Part shown: piece after piece, positions 12,915 through 22,209 of the stretch
Layout: each line of letters starts with the position of its first letter
Position numbering within the stretch: position 1 is the stretch's first letter
Source: Crocodylus rhombifer
Taxonomy: Eukaryota > Chordata > Crocodylia > Crocodylidae
Direction of reading: 5' to 3'
DNA: 64,000 nt
NCBI GenBank assembly: GCA_038503035.1
Contig: JAVSML010021692.1
Location: forward strand, 186,001 to 250,000
The notes under the pieces: model-generated
The model's input: only the letters and a program-made list of their open reading frames with translations
The model's database searches: none
What the model was told of the DNA's origin: nothing
Made by a program: the position numbers and the translations under genes

Positions 12915-13030
12915 CCAATGCCTGATGAAGGGTGTTTGTGCCCAAAAGCTTGCAATTAATTTTTGTTTTCAAAAATCTTGTTGGTCTAATAAAAGATACA
13001 ATCTCTACTATGAGTCCTGATTGTCTATTA
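12915..13030 (+). mobile_element. Penelope-like element end with near-intact hammerhead core
   Basis: It reads GCCTGATGAAGGGTGTTTGT then GCCCAAAAGCTTGC. CTGATGA is intact, the GGGT/GCCC stem can form, and GAAA is mutated to AAAA. TTGGTCTAATAAAAGATACA and a tail matching the 59,605 copy follow. The next PLE copy starts directly after it. Confidence 0.75.
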
Positions 13031-13435
13031 CTGTTGAGTCTCCTTTACTCACTTTCGGCTTGCCCCTCCCTCCCCCCTGTTTTTTCCCCCTCCCTTCCCT
13101 GCTCTACTTCTCATTTTCCTAATTTTTACCTATTTACATTCTCACTGACATCCTGTCACACTTTTAGCTTCTTTCGTTCCTTGGAGTCTCAGAACAGCAG
13201 AGACTTCCTATGCTGAAGAAAGATGACTATGTCAGAAAGCTTGCAAAGAACTTTTTTCCAGCTACTCAGTTGGTCTAATAAAAAATATCACACTACATTT
13301 ATCTTGCTGGAATCCTCTGATCCCTGCTGACTTCATGTCCCTGGGGCAGGGGGCTGGACGTGATAATCCTCTGGGGTCTCTTCCAGCCCAAATGTCTATG
13401 AAATCCACTCAAAGATCCTCACCTGCCTTAGAAAA
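13031..13435 (+). mobile_element. Chimeric PLE end carrying a CR1 3' fragment (copy 1)
   Basis: A pyrimidine-rich block (13,060-13,130) is followed by CTCACTGACATCCTG and TTCCTTGGAGTCTCAGAACA. Then come a decayed hammerhead-like core (CTGAAGA...GAAAGCTTGC at about 13,213-13,245) and the hairpin CCAGCT-ACTC-AGTTGG. At 13,294-13,406 it switches to a CR1 3' end (TTATCTTGCTGGAATCC to TCTATGAAATC). PLE-like CTCAAAGATCCTCACCTGCC then resumes. Copy 2 at 15,830-16,245 has the same order and junctions. Confidence 0.75.
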
Positions 13436-13439
13436 GAAC

Positions 13440-15400
13440 TTGAATTCCTTGCCTGCCTATGCTCAGTCACCTGGAAGTGAGACAGACATTCATCTGCTTT
13501 GCTTTCATTCATTCAGGCTCCTCTTACTATCCCCAGGACTGCTACAGTCTCCAGACAACTGCTGTTTGAAGTTATCTGGTATGTTTCTTGTTCTTAACAT
13601 GAAAACATCTGCAGAAACTGTGCCCTTGTTAATGTTAAAGCGCTTATGAAAGGTGCAACATCTGTTCTGCTTCCCCATTGTGAGTGACTTGATGGTGAAC
13701 TATGTTAATGTCTTCTTTCCTGCCTGATGCAGTGAAGAGGGCAGGTTGCTACCATCCCCACCTAATATAATTACTACTTTAGCTTTAGCGCTGTAGAGTG
13801 CTGAAGGTCATATATTCAAATCACCATTGATGACTCAGGAAAGGGTAGCACTACAAGCTACTAAAAACCTATATTATCTGACTACTATAGTCCTGATTCC
13901 CTTTCCAATCATTTTGTTAAGTTCTGCTTTCTTGTCACTGCAATTAAACAATATATATATTCTATACGGAAGGGAACAGAACAAGTCAGATATTTTTCCC
14001 TGTAATAGAAATGTTCAACTTTTAAGTGAAGAATTCCAGCCAAACATGAAAGTTTCTAGCCAATTTATTTTTCAGTGAAAACTTTAAATTTTCCATAGGA
14101 AGGTAGCCCTTCTAGCTTCGTGGATATGGGTTTGTTTGTTTTTTAATCAAAACCCCAAATTTTGGTTTAAAAAGTTTCAATCAGCCCTAGAAGGGATATT
14201 TGTTGTAATCTGTCCCATGACAGTGAACTGATTTTCAGAGTCATTAAACAGATAAATAAAATATTCATAATGACTGAAAGTTCAGCACAGTCAGTGACAG
14301 CACACGCTTTTTGCATGCTGCTTTGCCAAGGTACCTCAGTCTGTGCTTAGCTGAAAGAGATGGAAATTTCTCTCTGTCCTCATTCAGTACTCAGCTTGAG
14401 ACAATCAAAATGAGTGCCAAGGACTGCTAATACGTGCTGTGTGCTTGCACTCATTAGGAGCTGGTGCTTAACGGAAAATGTGTTTCATAGATCATCAAGT
14501 AGCAATTGCACTGAAATGACTTCTGGGGAATGTGTATTTGCCAGTGGCAAAACTCCCCACCCTCTGGACAGTGAAAATAGAAGAAGCTAAATGGTAACTG
14601 CTAGGAAAGGAAAAGAAAAGGTCATCTACCTCCTACACTCAAATATACCAGAAGCCTGTGAAAGAGAAGTGTTTCAGGCTGCTCCCACACGTTTCTTATG
14701 TAAGGAAGGCTTTAAGAGTGGGGGGCAAAGGGAAGGAAGGAAGGGACTGCCTGGATTGGCTCAGAGCTTTAGGGTCAGGTGAATATGAAACTCCAAATGA
14801 ATTTGAAGGGACTGAATGCCCTTCGATTACCACTAACATGCTAATAAACACTGGGATGCAATCATACAGCAGCCCTGTGAAGCAGGTGCCTGTTACCCCA
14901 AGTTCACAGAAAAAAAAGCAAGGCATACAAAAGATAAGCAACTTGTCCAAAGTCAGAAAATGAATTTGCTACAAAACTAAGAAATGTAGAATCCAGGTTT
15001 CATCTCTCACAGTCACCTGCTGTAATGACTTAATAACAGCAAGTTATAAAACTCCAGAGAACAAAGTTCTACATACCTTTGCTGTTCAGACCAAGACACA
15101 ATCCAAACCCTGGAAAAGCCAGAAATACTAAAGGGTAATTCATTTTGACAACTGCATTACCTTAAAACAATCCCTATGTAGTTCAGTATTATATAGTCCT
15201 ATCTCATTTTATCTGTGAGATTAAGCAGCAATAAAACAGAGAAACACCAGCACTATGATTCTGCAATTGCAAGAGCATAAATTGTCAATGCAGGCAATGA
15301 TCAAAATATACTTGGATGTTGTTCCTTTCAGGTTCAAACAACCCCAGACATCCTATATATGAATGTGCACAATTCTGCACATTCCAAAAGGCCTTAGAAA
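13440..15400. other. Stretch without recognised feature
   Basis: AT-rich sequence with only short chance frames. No repeat could be named. Confidence 0.35.
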
Positions 15401-15403
15401 AGA

Positions 15404-15435
15404 ACTGGGTTTTTGGTTGTAGCCGTGTTGTTCAA
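15404..15435 (-). mobile_element. Inverted Penelope-like tail
   Basis: The plus strand GGTTGTAGCCGTGTTG is the reverse complement of the CAACACGGCTACxACC tail seen at 53,540-53,553. It lies just before a plus-strand PLE 3' region, the inverted-terminus arrangement known for Penelope elements. Confidence 0.55.
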
Positions 15436-15454
15436 ACCAAACAACAACTGCGCT

Positions 15455-15829
15455 CCAGAATGAATGCACACTGAAAATCTATTAAAGACAAGAATAGCCA
15501 ACTACCTGTCAGGGCACACTTCTTACAGGACAATCACTCGCTCTCTAATCTTTCAGTTTTAATCCTCAAAGGGAACTTACAAAACACCTTTCATAGATGA
15601 GCCTATGAACTTCATTTCATAAAACCTAGTGGATACTAAAAATCATGGACTCAATATAGACATTGGATTTATGACACATTACAACCAGCCTGACATCTGA
15701 TTCACCAGATACTTGCCAGACCTAAGCTATTACATTTTTCTTTTCCCCCACTTTTTCTCCTCTCCCCTACTTTTCTGCCCTTTGTCTTCCTAATTTACAG
15801 CTATTTCCTTTTTCACAGACAGCCTGGTT
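15455..15829 (+). mobile_element. Penelope-like element, 3' coding remnant and 3' region
   Basis: It contains a decayed reading with DIGFMTHYNQPDI and then a pyrimidine-rich block (15,735-15,815), which I associate with the end of PLE ORFs before the hammerhead-bearing end. It continues into the chimeric end at 15,830. The protein match is weak and from memory. Confidence 0.5.
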
Positions 15830-16245
15830 TCTACTTTGAATCACTACCTCTGTAGTGTCTCCCCTACTCAACTTTGGCCTTTTTTCCCCTGCTTTCTTCC
15901 CTCCTCCCTTCCATGCTTTACCTTTTGTCTTTCTAATTTCTATGTCTTTACATTCTCACTGACATCCTGCCACTCTTTTAGCTTCGCTCATTCCTTGGAG
16001 TCTCAGAACAGCAGACTCCCTATACCTGAAGATAGGTGATTGTGCCTGAAAGCCTGCTAAGAACTTTTTTCCAACTACTCAGTTGGTCTAATAAAAGATA
16101 TCAGGTCTACATTTATCTTGCTGGGATCCTATGATTCCTGCTGACTTTGTGCCCCTGGCGCAGGAGGCTGGACTCGATCCTCTGGGGTCCCTTCCAGGCC
16201 AAATGTCTATGAAATCTACTCAAAGATCCTCGCCTGCCTTTGGAA
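15830..16245 (+). mobile_element. Chimeric PLE end carrying a CR1 3' fragment (copy 2)
   Basis: The order is the same as in copy 1: pyrimidine-rich block, CTCACTGACATCCTGCCACT, TTCCTTGGAGTCTCAGAACA, a decayed core CTGAAGA...TGAAAGCCTGC (16,025-16,055) and a perfect hairpin CCAACT-ACTC-AGTTGG. GATATCAGG TCTAC, the CR1 3' end (16,108-16,218) and CTACTCAAAGATCCTC follow. The CR1 fragment is flanked by TCTAC on both sides, a likely target duplication. Confidence 0.78.
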
Positions 16246-16720
16246 TTCAAATTCTTTTCTATTTGAAACCTGGATACCATGGACCTAATCCATCTCTGGT
16301 GTCTCTGCTGGCTGCAATAGATTTAAATCAGGGATTGCTCTGTTCTACTGGCTGTTATGGAAAAATAAATCCATGCCAATGAGGTGTATAAAGTTGCACC
16401 TCTGAAATAAAAAGCAATTCAGTAACCCATTCTTCTGTAACACAGAAAGACAATCCTTAACTTCTTCAGTCAGCACAGCGGTACAACATATGTTTTTACA
16501 TGCTCCCCTTCCTCTACCTCAACTTGTATGTGAATGGACATATACCCACATCACCACACCACACACCATTGTACATGGTGCACATAATTGTCACATATCG
16601 TCCACCTACTGGCAAGTGCACATACATTCACAAATGCCAGGCAGTCCCCTTTAACTCTTTTTCTTTTATTTCCTCTCCCATCTCTTTTTTCCTTCTTTCT
16701 CACCCCACTATGCTCTTATT
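16246..16720. other. Stretch without recognised feature
   Basis: Pyrimidine- and CA-rich sequence (CACATCACCACACCACACAC near 16,546). No gene was seen. Confidence 0.35.
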
Positions 16721-16724
16721 CTCA

Positions 16725-18556
16725 GCCAAGAAATCTCCATGGCTGAGAGCAGATATCCAGGCTGGCCTGAGGGCAAAGAAAAAAGCGTACTGGCAGTGGA
16801 AGCAGGGGGCAGGGACAAAGGAGGAGTATACCTCCCTGACCCGAGCTTGTAGGGATTTGGTGAGGAAGGCTAAAGCAGCACTAGATATTAGATTAGCTTC
16901 TGAGATTAAGTATAACAAAAAGTCCTTTTTCAAGAATATAGGTAGCAAGAAGTCTTGGGATAACATTGGATCCCTACGGGTCCAACCGTTAGTTCAGTCC
17001 TAGTTAAGGATTACCTGGAGGGCTTAGATGTATCCAAGTCGGCGGGCCCGGATGACCTTCATCTGCAGGTGCTGAGGGAATTGGCTGGTGTCATCGTGGA
17101 GCCATTGGCACGGCTGTTTGAGGACTCCTGGTGCTCAGGCCAAGTCTCTGAGGACTGGAAAAGGGCCAATGTGGTCCCTATTTGCAGGAAGGGGAGGAAG
17201 GAAGAGCCTGGCAACTACAGGCCAGTCAGCCTCACTTCTATCCTGGGGAAGGTCTTTGAAAAAATTATCAAGGGCCACATTTGTGACAGTCCTACAGGGG
17301 AAGTGATGTTGAGGGGTAACCAACATGGGTTCATGCAAGGCTGATCCTGCCTGACTAACCTGGTCTCTTTCTATGACCAGGTAACAAAGAGCTTAGATGG
17401 GAAGGAGGAAGTTGATGTCGTCTTCTTGGACTTCCAGAAGGCCTTCGACACAGTGTCCCACCCAATTCTGGTGGGCAAGCTGAGGGACTGCAGCACTGAC
17501 AAATGCACAGTCACATGGGTGGCAAACTGGCTCCAGGGGTGCACCCAAAGGGTGGTGGTGGATGGATCGATGTCAACTTGGGAGGGTATGGGCAGTGGAG
17601 TCCCCCAGGGCTTGGTCCTTGGGCCGGTGCTGTTCAACATCTTCATTAGTGACCTGGACGAGGGTGTGGAGAGCACCCTGTTCAAGTTTGCTGATGACAC
17701 CAAAATGTGGGGTAAAGCGAATACACCGGCAGGCAGGGACCGCATCCAGGAAGACCTGGATAGGTTAGAGAAGTGGGCGGATCTGAACAGGATGTGGTTC
17801 AACAAGGACAAGTGCAGGGTGCTGCACCTGGGGAGAGGGAACCAGCATTATGGTTATAGGTTAGGGGCTGACCCTCATGGCAGCACAGAGGCAGAGTGGG
17901 ATCTTGGAGTCAGGATTGACTCCAGGATGAATATGAGTCGCCAATGCAATGAAGCAATAGGCAGAGCCAACCACAGCCTGTCATACATCAACAGGGGCAT
18001 CATTAACAGGTCCAGAGAGGTCTTGCTCCCCCTCTATGCAGCGCTGGTCAGGCCACAGCTGGGCGCTGTGCTTCAAGAGGGATGTGGAGAACCTGGAGAG
18101 GGTCCAGAGGAGGCCACTCGTATGGTTGGGGGTCTCCATGGTCAGCCCTATGAGGAGAGGCTGAGGGACCTGAATCTCTTCAGGAGACTGAGGGGGGATC
18201 TTGTGGCTGCCTACAACCTAATCAGGGGCCACCAGCAGGGACTCGGGGAAAGTCTGTTCACCAGGGGCCCCCTTGGAGTCACCAGGAACAATGGCCACAA
18301 GCTGAGGGAGGATAGGTTTAGGTTAGATATTAGGAAGAACTACTTCACCCAACGGGTGGCCAGAGCCTGGAATAGGCTTCCCAGAGAGATCGTGCTTTCA
18401 CCTTCCCTGGAAATCTTCAAGAGGAGACTGGACAGGCACCTGGCTGGGGTCTTATGACCCCTGCCACCCCCAGTGCTCATTCCTGCCCATGGCAGGGGAT
18501 CAGACTAGATGATCTGTCTAGGTCCCTTCCGACTCATTGATTCTATGATTCTATTT
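16725..18556 (+). mobile_element. CR1 LINE, 1.8-kb 5'-truncated copy with most of the RT domain
   Basis: CR1 elements are non-LTR retrotransposons whose ORF2 encodes endonuclease and reverse transcriptase. This copy starts in the inter-domain linker (KSPWLRADIQAGLRAKKKAY), then SAGPDDLHLQVLREL, WKRANVVPI, NYRPVSLTSILGKVFEKII, VFLDFQKAFDTVSHP, SGVPQGLVLGPVLFNIFISD and FADDTK (the RT active-site block). It runs to the C terminus (AWNRLPREIV...RRLDRHLAGVL) at 18,457. The 3' UTR ends in two ATTCTATG-type repeats at 18,538-18,555. It is broken by a frameshift near 16,985-17,035 and a TGA at about 17,342, where an Arg (CGA) is expected. It is the best preserved CR1 in the window. Confidence 0.95.
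17426..18457 (+). pseudogene. CR1 ORF2 C-terminal open frame (343 codons)
   Basis: This is the longest open frame in the window. It covers RT motifs from DFQKAFDTVSHP (about residues 2-13) through SGVPQGLVLGPVLFN (about 56-71) and FADDTK (about 88-93) to the CR1 C-terminal tail. The ATG used is an internal Met, not the real ORF2 start. The reading continues upstream in the same frame, past one stop, to about 17,039. It is a fossil reverse transcriptase, not a host gene. Confidence 0.9.
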
Positions 18557-20847
18557 CCCCAAGCATCATCCCCCATGACCTGCTTGGCAGCATGGCAGAT
18601 GATCCTAGAAGGATATGGAAACAGTAGTTTTACTTCCCTCAAAAAAAGGACTGTGAAGTTGGTCTCCTACTTGCTTCTGGTTTGTCTTCTCCTCCACAAA
18701 GACCAGGATTAAAGCTCTCCCCATTTTTCCCCTGCCTGAAGAGGAAGGGGCATGAGGGAGAGAAGTAAAGTATCTCAGGTAACCAGAGATGTTGCCAGGG
18801 GGCACTGATGTATCTATAGATAATGTGTGTCCACTGTCTGTGCATGTATGGAGGACAGGCTGGGGCCAGAGGGAGTAAAAGTGCAGGAGGAAAGGATGTG
18901 GACACACTATTAAAGAGGACCGCTGCATTCAACTGCTGATCGCTCTCAAGGAAAGGTGCGTTGAAATGCACAAACGGTGGTGAGGCATTTTGGACTCCCT
19001 GCTGAATTCAATCAATGATGAAATTGCCATCTGTATCCTCACGATGCCCAAAGCAGTCTAGGCTCTCACCATTCATTCTGTGGCACTGTTCCAAAAGGAA
19101 ATGACAGCCTTCTCTGTCTCATACCTTTTGATTCTGCTTCCCATTTTCCAAGGTCAGGGCCTATTTCTTTTGGGGTGCATCTGTCAGAAACTGCACCTGG
19201 AAACAGCCAGACACACAGACATCCCGCTCAATTAAACCAAAGGAGTTCCATATTTGCCACTTTACCCAAAAAAAGGAGAGAAAATCCAAAGATGAGACTA
19301 TTGATCACAGAATGTCAAATTCAGGAATGACCAGTATGAGATGCAAAGTTACAAGTAGGATTACATGAATGCAAATGAGTACATAATGGTGCTGAGGAGT
19401 GAGGAAAAGGTACAAGACAGTGACCTAGCTTAACTGTCTTGCATCCTCCTATTAGTTGCTTTTCTTGCCTCTTAACATGATGATCGTGTCAATTTAGTCT
19501 TCCTAAGACTAATAGGTCAAAATTAGAGGAGATGTATGAGATGGTGCACTGGGACAGGGTTTGGAATTGCATGACATACATGATGAAGAAACCACACCAG
19601 CTTAGACTCTACCTGTGAGTTTGGCCCATTCAGACTACATGAATATAACAGCATGCATTGCTATCACTGCCCTTCAAAGCTATGTCAGGTGTTTACCATT
19701 TAACAGGTTTATTTTCTCTGTTTGCTGCTGTAATGTCAGATGTACATGCTTTGTTTCTTGTATACCCAATTCTTTCTGTTGTTCTATTCAGAGTGTTGTG
19801 TGTTTGCGCATGCCGAGAGTCAGTAGCTGGTGTTTTTGTGAAGGTTACATTTGTTGTCCCCTAAGAGTTGTACAGAAAGGTGCAGGCAACAGCATCTTGT
19901 TCACAACTGCCTGAAAGGATCAAATGAAGCCATGCTAAAAACATTCATGAAAAAGGATGCATCTCCCTATCAGAAAGCTAAAGCCAAAGGCAGAGACAAA
20001 AAGGCTATTCTAAGATATTCTGATAACATGAAATTTCTGGAGCTTTATGATTCTTATCAAAGACTTATACTCTACCACAACTACTTATAATGGGTACCTA
20101 GGGAAGAAAAGGAAGAAGACTGTGTATGTGATGGAACTGAAACTGCTTGTGTTATACTCAAGCTTGGATGTAAGGGTAGACATCACCAAATGAAGGGGAT
20201 CAGTTGTGCTGGATGTATCCCAGCAAAGCTGATCTGCTTCACTGGATAAAACACATGTCACCCATTGTCCTGCCTGTTGATCCTTTTCCAGAGGATGTTC
20301 CCTAGGGAATCTCCAGGATGCATCTCTGTAAGTGGGGAAAGCCAGCTGCAGTGAGGTCCCAGCCCCAGGGCCACACTGGAGTGTCAACAGGAGCCCAGAA
20401 AATCCCAAACAAGAAAACCCAGGCAGGCACTGTCAAGGCCCAATCTGCTGCCCCTGAAATAGAAATGGGAATTGCCAGGGCCTGCAGGATTAGACCCCTG
20501 AAGCCCCAGAAGTACCTACCTGAGGTAGCTGGAGTGTGCAGGCAGTTCTGGGCTAACCTCGCTCCCCTGCCATTAACCTAACAGAGGTCTGTCTTAATAA
20601 AGTGGCACAAATTGATACCACTTATGTCATGGCCACAAACTTTGGACATTTGTTGTGTGACAAGAGGTATGGATATCTGTTTTCTTGGTCTTTGTGCTAC
20701 TGTAACATTTATGGCAGCATCACCATTTTTTATGGTAATGTCTTTCCATCTTAAGTGGAGAGAGACACTGACATGCAAACTAGGCTTCTGCAAATAGTAC
20801 AAAGTTGGTCCCATAGGATTTTCTTTGCATTAACTGGGGTGGCAGTG
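18557..20847. other. Stretch without recognised feature
   Basis: Mixed composition, with a moderately GC-rich part at 20,300-20,580. The short frames show no known domain. Confidence 0.35.
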
Positions 20848-21017
20848 CATGGATGACTGGTGCCTCCTGAGTTTGGGGGTCAACTTGCAGAAGCTGGCAT
20901 TGGCGGTGGGGACGGGGCTGGTGAGCACCCACAGAAGTTGTTGGTGGCAGTGGTGGCGGGGACAGCTCTGTCAGTGGGGATATGTGCCCCCCATGCCTAC
21001 CCAACCAGTTGCCTATG
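20848..21017 (+). repeat. Short TIR element, copy 1 (170 bp)
   Basis: The ends are CATGGATGACTGG (20,848-20,860) and CCAGTTGCCTATG (21,005-21,017), imperfect inverted repeats. The GC-rich interior ends in ATATGTGCCCCCCATGCC. It is homologous in opposite orientation to the element at 21,898-22,206. Confidence 0.65.
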
Positions 21018-21897
21018 TGGCAGTGGCTTCTGATTTTGCATTCCCCTCTAATAGGGCACTTGGGGCTGGTAAGCCGGTCATCTCCCCGACCCCCTCCTAT
21101 ATACCACTGGTTTCCTTGCTAGCAGGACTTCATTATATACCAAATCCATTTGTTTAACTTGGGATACATCTTTAAAATAAATTTCCACAGACCAAATTTA
21201 TAGGATGTCCTTCCTGCTGTTTTTTTCATGTAGATATTAGCCAAAATTAATTTGAAACTGAATACTAATTTATCTACTTCTTGGCTAATTAGATTTTGTG
21301 CTCTAATTGTAGAGTTCCAATTCTCAGATCCAAATTTCCTCATTTTTGGACAGATGCCTTGAAACCAACTGGGTCATTCAGTTTTGGGTTGCCTATTCCC
21401 TGGGCCTTCAAGTGTATTTGATTCCTGCCCATTGTTCTTGGGCATTTACCAGGAAATCACATTACACACTTATTAGTCCACCTCTCACTATTGTTCAACT
21501 GTCCAAACATAAAATAAAGCTGGGTGTCTGATTCTTGTTCCTTCCAATTTTGGTCCTCCTGCATGGTGTCCTCCCATCCCTTAAACTGAGAGGACTTCAC
21601 TCAATGCTTTTTTTGATTCTATGCCCTGGCCAGCTTTATATTTATAACATTCCTCTGTTTTATGGCAATGTATTTATTATACCAGCATTTAACTGAATTG
21701 TTGCCCTTATTGCCAGTAGTCTTTGTTTTACAAACTGAATGTGTCATCACTTCTTCCCATCAGTCACCAACCAGATTAGACTCTCCTTTTACCTCAAGAG
21801 CATTAGACTACCGTCAGGGCTCATGGGCTCCATTTGCCATCTTCTGCAGGAGCTACTGATTCTGCTGGGCTGCTGCAGGTTCTGTGACAAGCTCCAC
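21018..21897. other. Spacer between the two TIR elements
   Basis: No gene or named repeat was recognised. Confidence 0.3.
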
Positions 21898-22206
21898 CAT
21901 GGGCGACTGGTAGGGGGGCATGGGGAGGTATGTGCCCCCCCGACAGAGCCATCCCCACCACTGACACCAACGCTGGTGTCTGCAGATGCTCACCGGCTCT
22001 GTCCTCGCCACTGGTAGCATCAGCAGCATCTGTGGGAGCTTGCCAGCTCTACCTGCACCGGTGGCAGCTGCAAGAGCTCACCAGCTGTGCCCCCACTGCT
22101 GCCGGCAGCATCTGTGGGAGCTTGCCTTTGCACCCCCACCACTGCCAGCAGCTTTTGTGGGAGCTCACCGGCTCCGTCCAGACTCAGAAGGAACCAGTCG
22201 CCCATG
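21898..22206 (-). repeat. Short TIR element, copy 2 (309 bp) with expanded interior
   Basis: It has a perfect 13-bp terminal inverted repeat: CATGGGCGACTGG at 21,898-21,910 and CCAGTCGCCCATG at 22,194-22,206. The interior has imperfect tandem units built on GCAGCATCTGTGGGAGCTTG (about 22,021 and 22,106) and CAGCTTTTGTGGGAGCTCAC (about 22,149). Copy 1 has fewer such units. Frames reading through it are compositional only. Confidence 0.7.
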
Positions 22207-22209
22207 AGC

